Source: an uncultured Lachnospiraceae bacterium | Lineage (GTDB): Bacteria; Bacillota; Clostridia; Lachnospirales; Lachnospiraceae | NCBI GenBank assembly: GCA_947631955.1 | Contig: CANRNJ010000001.1 | Coordinates: 372,001-436,000, forward strand | Length of the DNA: 64,000 nucleotides | Reading direction: 5' to 3' | Shown here: positions 1 to 7,571 of the stretch, one piece after another | How positions within the stretch are numbered: position 1 is the stretch's first letter | Layout of the letters: each line of letters starts with the position of its first letter | Translations under genes and position numbers: made by a program | Notes under the pieces: model-generated | Databases searched by the model: none | The model's input: the letters and a program-made list of their open reading frames with translations, nothing else | What the model was told of the DNA's origin: nothing

Positions 1-103
1 CTCCGTACTGCATAAATGCGCAGCCATTTGCCTGTTTGCCGACTCTGCCGATATCCACGCGGAGCGTGCGTCCGGCAAGATCCATTGTGTAACTCTTATA
101 CAT
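1..103 (-). CDS. pnp: Polyribonucleotide nucleotidyltransferase (PNPase), N-terminal part
   Basis: Only the first 34 codons lie in the window; the gene continues beyond position 1. The peptide begins MYKSYTMDLAGRTLRVDIGR and continues with an ANG-AFM-YG block, the usual start of PNPase, a phosphorolytic 3'-to-5' exoribonuclease of the RNA degradosome. The ATG at 103 follows an AGGAG ribosome site (about 110-116). It sits downstream of rpsO, the standard rpsO-pnp order, with a terminator and a long hairpin in between. The identification rests on a short stretch plus context. Confidence 0.85.
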   Translation of the reverse strand, partial: MYKSYTMDLAGRTLRVDIGRVGKQANGCAFMQYG

Positions 104-160
104 ATTCGTCTCTCCTTTTCCTCTCTTCCGCATGATAACAGGCGGAAATATAATCTATGT

Positions 161-278
161 TCTAGGCAGAAGACGCCGAAACTACAAATATATCCGCAGA
201 TCTGCCCGCGGACCGGCCGCGGGGCAGCCCCTGACGCTGCACATATATTTGTGGTCTCGGAAGCCTCTTCTACCTAAG
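161..278 (-). promoter_or_regulatory. Long stem-loop in the pnp leader
   Basis: Between the rpsO terminator and pnp, the arms 163-193 and 243-276 are nearly complementary over about 30 nt. The matching blocks are TAG-CAGAAGA against its complement and a perfect ACAAATATAT/ATATATTTGT. A GC-rich inner hairpin (202-211 with 217-227) sits in the apical part. The folded RNA would end about 60 nt before the pnp start. In enterobacteria a leader hairpin cut by RNase III mediates PNPase autocontrol; a similar role here is inference. Confidence 0.6.
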
Positions 279-312
279 TAACCTTTGTTTCATAACGAAA
301 ACGGCTGATCAT

Positions 313-358
313 AAAAAAGAAAAAGGACGGATAAAGCCGGACTACGCTCGGCTTTATC
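313..358 (-). terminator. Rho-independent terminator after rpsO
   Basis: A perfect 10-bp inverted repeat (330-339 with 349-358, arm GATAAAGCCG) encloses a 9-nt loop. On the minus strand it is followed by a U-rich tract (complement of the A-run at 313-327). It lies 19 nt past the rpsO stop and should separate rpsO from pnp at least partly. Confidence 0.85.
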
Positions 359-376
359 TGTGCCTTTTATCACGCT

Positions 377-643
377 TTATTTTCTCAAACCAAGCCTTTC
401 AAGCAAAACACGGTATCTTTCGATATCTTTGCTCTTTAAATATGCAAGCAGACCACGTCTTTGGCCGACCATTTTCAGAAGTCCTCTTCTGGAATGATGA
501 TCCTTCGGGTTGTTCTTCAAATGCTCTGTGAGTTCCTCGATCCTTGCCGTAAGAACTGCGATCTGCACTTCCGGTGAACCGGTGTCGCCGGGTGTTCTCG
601 CGTACTCGTTGATAATAGCTGTTTTCTTTTCTTTAGATATCAT
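377..643 (-). CDS. rpsO: 30S ribosomal protein S15
   Basis: The product is 88 aa, full family length. S15 binds 16S rRNA in the central domain and is a primary platform-assembly protein. The sequence has the conserved blocks [32 protein letters not shown] and a closing Y--LLE-LGLRK. The ATG follows an AGAAAGGAG ribosome site. A sigma-A promoter lies about 155 nt upstream, leaving a long leader in which S15 autoregulation is plausible. A terminator follows the gene and pnp comes next. Confidence 0.98.
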   Translation of the reverse strand: MISKEKKTAIINEYARTPGDTGSPEVQIAVLTARIEELTEHLKNNPKDHHSRRGLLKMVGQRRGLLAYLKSKDIERYRVLLERLGLRK

Positions 644-790
644 ATTTTCTCCTTTCTGACGCTCTTTTCCATGTCATACGCCGGATCTGCGGACCGTCCC
701 GCGGCCGCCGTATCGGAAAAAGCACTGTGACCGCCTGATACTAAGAATGGGTTGGAGTATCCCTCTTCTGAGCATCGGCTGAAATCATAC
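644..790 (-). promoter_or_regulatory. rpsO 5' leader, possible S15-binding RNA
   Basis: About 150 nt of transcribed leader separate the predicted start from the rpsO ATG. It contains an inverted repeat GATACT/AGTATC (737-742 with 756-761) and a GC-rich segment near 690-715. S15 represses its own mRNA through leader structures in several bacteria. No known motif was matched here, so regulation is inferred only from leader length and folding potential. Confidence 0.35.
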
Positions 791-796
791 CTAGAT

Positions 797-825
797 AGTA
801 TATCACGCCGCTTTTACAATGTAAA
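797..825 (-). promoter_or_regulatory. Sigma-A promoter of rpsO
   Basis: On the minus strand: -35 TTTACA (820-825), 17-nt spacer, -10 TATACT (797-802). It sits just past the stop codon of the upstream NlpC/P60 gene, so rpsO(-pnp) has its own transcription start near 790. Confidence 0.8.
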
Positions 826-843
826 GCATTTTCTATTTCCTTT

Positions 844-2271
844 CTAGTCGTACAGCACCCGGACCGCTTTGACCGGCGAGCGATAGGTCATATTGGATAT
901 CTTGATGCCCGTTTTACGGTTGCTCGCGTGGATCACCTGTCCGCCGCCGATATAGATCGCTACATGATTGATGTATCTGCCGTTGCCGTAGAAGATCAGA
1001 TCGCCCGCTTTGACCTCGGACAGACTGACGGTCGTTCCGCTGTTCGCCTGCTCTCTGGAAGTCCGCGGCAATCTCACGCCATACTTTTTAAAGACGCCCT
1101 GAACAAAACCGGAGCAATCCGCCCCTTTCGTCAGGCTCGTGCCGCCCCACACATAAGGATTCCCCAGGAATTCTTTTGCATACTGGCATATATCCACGCG
1201 GATGTCCGATACGCCTTGTCCATAGAGAAGTTCCGTCATAGTGATCGCCGTATCGAGTTCGGAACTGACTTCCACATAATCGGCATGTACATAAACTTCC
1301 TCGTCGTCCAAATATACCTTGACCCAGTCGCCCTCGACCGAGATAACTTCCAGTTCCTCTCCGTTAGGCACCAAAGTCACCACTTCCGATTCGGTGCTTG
1401 CCTCCGCCCTGACTTTCAGGCTGTCCGTGGTGACGCGCGCCATCGTCGTCGCCAGTTCCTCAGCCTTGTGCTTTGCGGTTATTCCCGTAAACAGATAGTC
1501 CAGACTGACATAGCCTTCCACCTTGCCGGATTTGATATGCGCCCATGTGCCGTCGTCGTCCAACACCTCGCAGGCAGCATTTTTAGGGAGTTTGCCGACC
1601 AGTTTTCCGTCCTCGGCCGCTGCCGCGCGGATATTCAGGTTATTGTCCACGTTAGCGATCCCAAGATTCGTATAGCCCCAGTTTGCGTTTTTCGCCTTCT
1701 CATAGGCTTCCGCATACTCTTTCTCTGTCTTGGTGGCTTCCAGTATCGCATCGACCCCGATCGGATCCAGCAGCATTTCATCCGAAACCTGACCGCTTTC
1801 TGCTGTTTCTTCCGGTGCTGCTGCCTCGGCGCCGTCTGTTCCTGCGGTTTCTCCCGGCCCCGCTGTTTCTGCCGTGCTGTCTGCCGCTGTATCGCTCGTT
1901 CCGGCCAGCGCACCGTCTGCCGGGTTTTTGTTTTCACTGATAGTGTCCACTGTGCTGCTTAACGGATCCCTGTTCTCACTGAGGCTGTCCGCTGTGCTGC
2001 TTAACGGATTCCTGTTCTCGCTGATACTGTCCGCCGCGCTGCTTAACGGATTTCTGTTCTCGCTGATACTGTCCGCTGTACTGCTCAACGGATCCCTGTT
2101 CTCGCTGAGGCTGTCCGCCGCACCGGGGTCCAGTATATCGTTCTGTCCGTAACCGAGCACGTCAATCGACGCCTCCGACAACACATCCGACAATTCGTCC
2201 GCCCTTGCCTGAAGAGGCGTGAGCAATAAGATACAGCCTGCGAGCAGGCACTGTATTTCCCGTCTTTTCAT
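844..2271 (-). CDS. Secreted NlpC/P60 peptidoglycan hydrolase with SH3 domains
   Basis: The product is 475 aa. Residues 1-24 form a signal peptide (KRR, hydrophobic core, QARA). Residues 53-117 are four and a half tandem copies of a 14-residue unit of the type DSISENRNPLSSTA, followed by an acidic Ala/Glu/Thr linker. Two bacterial SH3 domains lie at about 205-262 and 278-335. The C-terminal NlpC/P60 domain has the expected catalytic Cys386 (GADCSGF), His436 (NHVAIYIG) and His448. It probably cleaves peptide stems of cell-wall peptidoglycan outside the membrane. The ribosome site is weak (GGGGA). No terminator is evident before the rpsO promoter. Confidence 0.9.
   Translation of the reverse strand: MKRREIQCLLAGCILLLTPLQARADELSDVLSEASIDVLGYGQNDILDPGAADSLSENRDPLSSTADSISENRNPLSSAADSISENRNPLSSTADSLSENRDPLSSTVDTISENKNPADGALAGTSDTAADSTAETAGPGETAGTDGAEAAAPEETAESGQVSDEMLLDPIGVDAILEATKTEKEYAEAYEKAKNANWGYTNLGIANVDNNLNIRAAAAEDGKLVGKLPKNAACEVLDDDGTWAHIKSGKVEGYVSLDYLFTGITAKHKAEELATTMARVTTDSLKVRAEASTESEVVTLVPNGEELEVISVEGDWVKVYLDDEEVYVHADYVEVSSELDTAITMTELLYGQGVSDIRVDICQYAKEFLGNPYVWGGTSLTKGADCSGFVQGVFKKYGVRLPRTSREQANSGTTVSLSEVKAGDLIFYGNGRYINHVAIYIGGGQVIHASNRKTGIKISNMTYRSPVKAVRVLYD
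1921..2115 (-). repeat. 42-bp in-frame tandem repeats in the NlpC/P60 gene
   Basis: Four and a half units of 42 bp encode residues 53-117; each unit reads D-(S/T)-(L/I)-SEN-(R/K)-(D/N)-PLSS plus two variable residues. The near identity at DNA level suggests recent expansion, and copy number may vary between strains. Confidence 0.85.
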
Positions 2272-2345
2272 CTTCTATCGATCCCCATAATATATCATTT
2301 CGCTTAGCGTTACCGTTTTTCTGAACGACATTTTCGTCCGGCTTC

Positions 2346-3977
2346 TCAGCCTTCTCCGTAACTGTTGGAAAACGCTATATTGACCGCGTGGTCAGCCACT
2401 CTCTCCAAGCCGGACACGATATCGGAGTAAAGGGCTCCCGCTTCAGGAGAACACTCGTTATTTGACAATCTCTCGATGTGTTTCTGCTGAAGTTCCCGTT
2501 CTTTTTCATCGATGGCATCTTCCAGATGCAGGATGTCCTCCACATGTTCTTCCGTGCTTTTGACAAACATTTCAAAAGAAAACCGCAGGATCGTGTTGAC
2601 CATATCCATCAACTCGCCCAACTCCCGCTGGGCTTCTTTGGTGAAGCTGACTCCCGTATCGATCCGCCGCTCCGCAGCGTCCGCTATGTTATCCGCATGG
2701 TCGCCGATCCGTTCGATATCGTTTACCACATGGAACAGTGCGCCGATATTTTTTAGATCCTCGATCGGCAGCGTCGTCTGGTTGATCTTGACCAGATAAT
2801 GCGTGATGGCATGACTCAAGAAGTCGATATTGTTCTCCACTTCCCGCACTTCCGCGATCTCGTCGGTATCCAGCGTGATCAACGCGTTCATGGCACGGTT
2901 CAGATTCTCGTCGGCGAGGGACGCCATGCGGTCCAGTTCCTTGATCGCCTCCACGACTGCCGTCGCCGGATTTAAGAGCACCTTCTCACCGATATATTTC
3001 AACTGATAGCTATCTCTGTAACCAACTTTCCGGTCATCTCCGGGAACCACCAGATAGGTGAGTTTCACGATCCCCTTGATAAACGGCATCATGATGATAA
3101 CCTGAAAGATCTTGATCGAAGTATGTGCATACGCAATGACGCGGCCCATATTATTGCCTGCTGCTATGGTCAGGACATCCACGATCTGCCGGACGCCGAA
3201 CATAAATATGACGAACACGATCACCGTTCCGATCACATTGAAGATAAGATGAATGGCGGCGGCTCTCTTCGCATCTTTTTTACCGTTCAGGGAAGCGAGG
3301 ATCGCAGATGTACAGGCGCCTATGTTACATCCCAGTATGATGTACAGCCCGATGTCCATTCCAAGAAGGCCTTGGTTGGCCAGAAGGACCATAATGCTGA
3401 CAGTGACGGAAGAGCTCTGGATCACAGCCGTGAGCACGGCTCCCAAGACGACCGCCAGAAACGGCGAGCGCAGCGATTCAAACATATGTAAGACCGCAGG
3501 CGAATCCTTCATACCCGCCATTGCGCCGGACATCGTGCTGAGTCCCATGAACAGGACGCCGAAACCGATAATGACTTCCCCCCAGCGCGTCACCTTCTGC
3601 TTCTTGCAGAACATGACGATCAAAACGCCCGCAAGGAGTATGAACGGAGCCGCTTTCTCCAGTTTAAAAGATACGAGCAGCGCCGTCACGGTAGTACCTA
3701 TATTGGCGCCGAAGATCACGCCCGCCGCCTGCGTCAGCGTCATCAGCCCCGAATTGACAAAACTGACGACCATGACTGTACATGCCGATGAAGACTGTAT
3801 CGCCGCCGTAAAGATCACGCCGACAAAAATGCTGGTAAACCGATTTGTGGTAAGTCTTTCCAGTATTCCTCTCAATTTCGCACCGGCAACCTTCTCGATA
3901 CTGTCGCTCATAAGGCGCATACCGTACAGGAACAGTCCGAGTCCGCCTGCCATGGAAAGAATGATCGTTAGATTCAT
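2346..3977 (-). CDS. Na/Pi cotransporter family protein with PhoU-like C-terminus
   Basis: The product is 543 aa from the ATG at 3977 (MNLTIILSMAGGLGLFLYGM); a TTG three codons upstream (3986) is an alternative start with an AAGGGA motif very close. The membrane half has the two inverted QSSS motifs of this family (QSSSACTVMVVSF and QSSSVTVSIMVLL). The cytoplasmic half, from about residue 340, has two PhoU-like helical repeats (IERIGDHADNIA and LERVADHAVNIA). Members are thought to move phosphate with sodium, and the PhoU part may control it. It has its own promoter and seems monocistronic. Confidence 0.88.
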   Translation of the reverse strand: MNLTIILSMAGGLGLFLYGMRLMSDSIEKVAGAKLRGILERLTTNRFTSIFVGVIFTAAIQSSSACTVMVVSFVNSGLMTLTQAAGVIFGANIGTTVTALLVSFKLEKAAPFILLAGVLIVMFCKKQKVTRWGEVIIGFGVLFMGLSTMSGAMAGMKDSPAVLHMFESLRSPFLAVVLGAVLTAVIQSSSVTVSIMVLLANQGLLGMDIGLYIILGCNIGACTSAILASLNGKKDAKRAAAIHLIFNVIGTVIVFVIFMFGVRQIVDVLTIAAGNNMGRVIAYAHTSIKIFQVIIMMPFIKGIVKLTYLVVPGDDRKVGYRDSYQLKYIGEKVLLNPATAVVEAIKELDRMASLADENLNRAMNALITLDTDEIAEVREVENNIDFLSHAITHYLVKINQTTLPIEDLKNIGALFHVVNDIERIGDHADNIADAAERRIDTGVSFTKEAQRELGELMDMVNTILRFSFEMFVKSTEEHVEDILHLEDAIDEKERELQQKHIERLSNNECSPEAGALYSDIVSGLERVADHAVNIAFSNSYGEG

Positions 3978-4034
3978 TTTGCTCAAGATTCCCTTCGCAT
4001 GTAATCGTTCCCCTGAATAAATCTACACTTTACT

Positions 4035-4063
4035 ATTTTATCTAAAATCCCCGATACTGACAA
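4035..4063 (-). promoter_or_regulatory. Sigma-A promoter of the Na/Pi cotransporter gene
   Basis: On the minus strand: -35 TTGTCA (4058-4063), 17-nt spacer, -10 TAAAAT (4035-4040). It lies directly after the ribF stop codon, about 58 nt from the start codon. Confidence 0.8.
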
Positions 4064-4067
4064 GTCC

Positions 4068-5003
4068 TTATTCTTCTATTCGACATTTATATGGGATCCA
4101 TTCCCTGCCTGCGGCAATATCGCGCTCCATCTGCGCCTTAAGACTCTCCAGCCCGTCGAAACGCATCTCCGGCCTGCGGAAAGCAAGCAGCTGTACCGTG
4201 ATGTCCTGCCCGTACAGCCCGCCCTCAAAATCGTAGAGATACGTTTCCACATCCACGCTTTGTCCGTGATTGACCGTGGGCTTGCATCCCACATTGGAAA
4301 TTCCTTTATAGATCCGATCCCCGACGATCACGCGGGAATGATAAACGCCGAACGGCGGCAGGAGTTTGTCCGGATCCGGTATCAGATTCGCGGTCGGCAT
4401 ACCGATGGTCCGCCCCAGTCTTTGGCCGTGTTCCACCCTGCCGCTCACGCTGTAGGGGGTCCCCAGCATACGGGCGGCGTCCTCCATGCTGCCCCCGCGG
4501 ACAGCTTCGCGGATCCTCGTGGAACTGACCGGCTCCCCGTCCATCGTAACTTTATCGATCAGTTCCGTCCGGTAGCCGTACTCTTGGGCGCACCGGCTCA
4601 GAAGTCCGTAATCTCCGGCTCCCCCGGCTCCGAAGGAAAGGTCGTCGCCTGCGCATATATAAGCCGCCCGCATCTGCGACACCAGATACCGGCGTATAAA
4701 TTCCTCCGGTTCGGTCGCCGCCGTTTCCCGGTTCAGTGGAAATTCGATCACCACATCCACGCCCAGAGAGGCAAATATCTGTCTTTTCTCCGAAACGGTG
4801 GTCAGTTCCCTGCTGTCCCCGCCGAAAAAAGCCGCCGCCGAAGTGTCGAAAGTAAACACCACAGCCAGAAGCCCCCGGCTTTTCTGCTCTTCTATTTTTG
4901 CGATCAGCCTTCGGTGCCCCAGATGCACGCCGTCAAATTTACCGATGGCGACGGCGGCCGCCGCAGGCAGCCGAAAGTCTGTAGTTTTCTCTATGATCTG
5001 CAT
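4068..5003 (-). CDS. ribF: Bifunctional riboflavin kinase / FAD synthetase
   Basis: The product is 311 aa and converts riboflavin to FMN and then FAD in the cytosol. The N-terminal adenylyltransferase half has the nucleotidyl-transferase motif GKFDGVHLGH and the STRIREAV motif. The C-terminal flavokinase half has the GMPTANL motif followed by GVY. The start at 5003 is chosen because GGAGATAATATC immediately precedes ATG; an in-frame extension to 5057 lacks a ribosome site and family similarity. It is the last gene of the rimP-nusA-infB operon, 72 bp after truB. Confidence 0.96.
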   Translation of the reverse strand: MQIIEKTTDFRLPAAAAVAIGKFDGVHLGHRRLIAKIEEQKSRGLLAVVFTFDTSAAAFFGGDSRELTTVSEKRQIFASLGVDVVIEFPLNRETAATEPEEFIRRYLVSQMRAAYICAGDDLSFGAGGAGDYGLLSRCAQEYGYRTELIDKVTMDGEPVSSTRIREAVRGGSMEDAARMLGTPYSVSGRVEHGQRLGRTIGMPTANLIPDPDKLLPPFGVYHSRVIVGDRIYKGISNVGCKPTVNHGQSVDVETYLYDFEGGLYGQDITVQLLAFRRPEMRFDGLESLKAQMERDIAAGREWIPYKCRIEE

Positions 5004-5075
5004 GATATTATCTCCGCCCGCCGGACACGGTCGTATGCCGCGCCCGATCGGCTCCAAGCGCTCTCTGCCAGCCGC

Positions 5076-6002
5076 TCACAGGAACATGCGGACCGGCCTG
5101 AGCGCTTTCTCCCTGTCCTGATATCCGTATATTCCGTAAAATTTCCCCGCGCCGTCGTAGACCCTCACCTGATCTCCGTCCTTCAGGTTCCCGCCCTGCG
5201 CCAGATGCCCCGGCTCCAGACGGTTGCCGTTCTGCACCAGCTTCCGGCCCGGATCGTTCACCGTGACAGCCGGATAGTCTTGAAATACGCCGTCCGGCGG
5301 TATAATAACGATTGATATTTTATTCTCGTCCCGCAGCCGCTCCAGCTCCGCCAGAGTCAGGGAATCCTCTATTCGGAACATTCCCACCCGGCTCCTGACC
5401 AGAGATTCCATGGCGCCGCCGCATCCCAGTCCCGCCCCGATGTCATGGCACAGCGTCCTGATGTAAGTGCCTTTGGAGCACACGATGCGCATCGTGACAA
5501 GGGGCAGCTCGATCTTTGTGATCTCGATCTCCTTTATATAGACGCGGCGGGGCGTGCGCTCGATCTCCCTGCCTTCCCTCGCAAGTTCGTACAGCTTCCT
5601 GCCGCCCACTTTCAGGGCCGAGTACATCGGCGGTATCTGATCATACGCTCCCTCAAAACTCATAACGGCTTGGGACACCGCCTCCTGCGTCAAACGCGCC
5701 AGACAGCCGTCCGCACACCGCGACAAGACCTGCCCCGTCATATCCTGCGTGTCCGTCACAACGCCAAGGCGCATCACGGCAATGTACTCCTTGTCCCAAT
5801 CCGTCAGCATATTGCAGAGTTTTGTTCCCGAACCAAAACATACAGGAAGCACGCCGACCGCTTCCGGGTCGAGTGTCCCTGTATGCCCTATCTTCTTCAT
5901 CTGACATATGCCGCGGAGTCTGGCGACCACATCATGCGAAGTATAGCCCTTCTCCTTATAGACATTCAAAATTCCATCACATGTGTTATTTGTATCGTTC
6001 AT
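5076..6002 (-). CDS. truB: tRNA pseudouridine(55) synthase
   Basis: The product is 308 aa, usual length. It makes pseudouridine 55 in the T-loop of tRNAs. The catalytic aspartate is Asp45 in KIGHTGTLDPEAVGVLP. The motifs YKEKGYTSHDVV, PPMYSALKVGGRKLYELAR and CSKGTYIRTLCHDIG are all present. A PUA-like C-terminal segment follows from about residue 235. The gene lies between nrnA and ribF, the normal place in Clostridia. The ATG at 6002 is preceded by GGAGCGGTCGGGA. Confidence 0.97.
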   Translation of the reverse strand: MNDTNNTCDGILNVYKEKGYTSHDVVARLRGICQMKKIGHTGTLDPEAVGVLPVCFGSGTKLCNMLTDWDKEYIAVMRLGVVTDTQDMTGQVLSRCADGCLARLTQEAVSQAVMSFEGAYDQIPPMYSALKVGGRKLYELAREGREIERTPRRVYIKEIEITKIELPLVTMRIVCSKGTYIRTLCHDIGAGLGCGGAMESLVRSRVGMFRIEDSLTLAELERLRDENKISIVIIPPDGVFQDYPAVTVNDPGRKLVQNGNRLEPGHLAQGGNLKDGDQVRVYDGAGKFYGIYGYQDREKALRPVRMFL

Positions 6003-6045
6003 TCCCGACCGCTCCGCTGTCTTATGTTATTTGCCGCATCCCATG

Positions 6046-7002
6046 TTACTCATTTCGGAACTGCTCTGCGATCTCAATGGAGAGATTGTTGATGTTATCG
6101 TGATAGGTGCCGTTCATCGTGCAGCCCGCCGCGCGCACATGGCCGCCGCCGCCGAACTTCGCCGCCACCGCGGATACATCCACCCTGCCGTTGGAGCGCA
6201 GGCTCACCTTATATTCCAGCGTCCCGGTTTCGTACATAAAGATCGCGCAGTCGATGCCTTTGACCGACTGAAGCTGATTGACGATTCCGTCCAGATCCTT
6301 CGACGTGACCTGATAAAATTCCATCATGCGCCGGCTGACCACGCTCACGATGCACCGGTCCTGCATAAACCGCATACTTTCCAGCACGGCGCGCCCCATG
6401 ATCTGCGTCTGGAGATACGTCTTTTCAAAAAAAGTATCCTCGCACACTTTTGAATGGTCAAATCCAAATTTAATTAATTCTGACGCGATCTGCATCGTCC
6501 TCGGCGACGTATTGGAATACCGGAACACTCCCGTATCGTGTATGATCCCGATATAGATCGCCATGGCGATCTGCTCGTCGATCTTCTCCGCATCCATCAA
6601 TTCATACAGCAGCTCCGCCGTAGAACTGCGCTGCGGTTCGATCACATTCACGTCCGAGCTTCCGGTATTGCTGACATGATGATCGACATTGATCGTTTTC
6701 CCTGCTTTCTCATACAGGGGGACAAAATCTCCCAGACGCTCCGGCACGGTGTCCAGAGCAATAAAAACATCGTATGTTATTTTATTATTAAATTCAGTTT
6801 TAATATCTTTGATACGGCTGATACAGTCAAAGATCTCCGCCGGTTTCTCCAAATATACATCGATCTTGGCCTCCGGCAGTTCTTTGCACAGATACAGATA
6901 CAGCCCCATAACGGAGCCCACGCAGTCGCCGTCCGGCCTTACATGGCCGCCGATCGCTATGGTTTCCGCTCCTTGTAACTCATCGATTATCTTCATATCC
7001 AT
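6046..7002 (-). CDS. nrnA: DHH-family oligoribonuclease / pAp phosphatase (NrnA type)
   Basis: The product is 318 aa from the ATG at 7002; a GTG sits one codon upstream. The DHH phosphoesterase motifs are clear: HVRPDGDCVGS near residue 18, ALDT near 83 and NVDHHVSN near 106. The DHHA1 nucleic-acid-binding motif GGGGHVRAAG lies at the C-terminus. NrnA degrades nanoRNAs and dephosphorylates 3',5'-pAp. Its location between rbfA and truB is conserved in Firmicutes. The exact start is uncertain because the ribosome site is weak. Confidence 0.93.
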   Translation of the reverse strand: MDMKIIDELQGAETIAIGGHVRPDGDCVGSVMGLYLYLCKELPEAKIDVYLEKPAEIFDCISRIKDIKTEFNNKITYDVFIALDTVPERLGDFVPLYEKAGKTINVDHHVSNTGSSDVNVIEPQRSSTAELLYELMDAEKIDEQIAMAIYIGIIHDTGVFRYSNTSPRTMQIASELIKFGFDHSKVCEDTFFEKTYLQTQIMGRAVLESMRFMQDRCIVSVVSRRMMEFYQVTSKDLDGIVNQLQSVKGIDCAIFMYETGTLEYKVSLRSNGRVDVSAVAAKFGGGGHVRAAGCTMNGTYHDNINNLSIEIAEQFRNE

Positions 7003-7054
7003 CACTTCACTTTTCTATACTATCCGATCCCCTGAACTGACTGTTTCCCGCTTC

Positions 7055-7477
7055 TTACTGCTCCGCGCCGGGCTCGCCGGACGCCGCTTTCTCCTGCTGC
7101 GCGCCATTCCGGGCTGCCCTCTCGTCCTTCTCCACCACTTCGTCGATCAGCTTTGACATATTGACTCCGTATGCGATGGACTGATCCGCGATAAAAGTGA
7201 TCTGCGGGGTATTGCGCAGATTGACCGTCTTTGCCAGTACGCTCCGGATATACCCCTCCGCGTTCCTAAGCCCGGCAAGCGTATCCGCCTGCGCTTTCTC
7301 ATCGCCCAGCACACTGATCCATGCTTTGCAGCTTTTGAGGTCGGGAGCCACTTCCACCGCCACGACGGAAGTCATCGGAGCGATCCTTGGATCCTTGATC
7401 CCGCTCCGGATAGTTTCCGCCAATACCCGTTGGACTTCCCCGTTGATACGGATGTTTTTTACACTGTTTTTACGCAT
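7055..7477 (-). CDS. rbfA: 30S ribosome-binding factor RbfA
   Basis: The product is 140 aa. RbfA binds pre-30S particles and helps mature the 16S rRNA 5' end. Family features are RINGEVQR-LAE near the N-terminus, DPRIAPMTSVVAVEVAPDLK, and the C-terminal block LR-TPQITFI-D-SI-YG. The last 20 residues are a charged Ala/Glu tail. The ATG follows AAAGGACG. It lies between infB and nrnA in the operon. Confidence 0.96.
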   Translation of the reverse strand: MRKNSVKNIRINGEVQRVLAETIRSGIKDPRIAPMTSVVAVEVAPDLKSCKAWISVLGDEKAQADTLAGLRNAEGYIRSVLAKTVNLRNTPQITFIADQSIAYGVNMSKLIDEVVEKDERAARNGAQQEKAASGEPGAEQ

Positions 7478-7571
7478 CGTATAACGTCCTTTCCGCAGCG
7501 CAGATAAATAACATTCGATATTTAATCCGTGCCGCTGTGCCGCCGTTTCGTCGTGCCGCTCTCCGCCTGTA

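Noticed and set aside
1921-2115. Possible CRISPR or mobile-element repeat
   Set aside because: The 42-bp units are in frame and encode a protein repeat in an intact gene.
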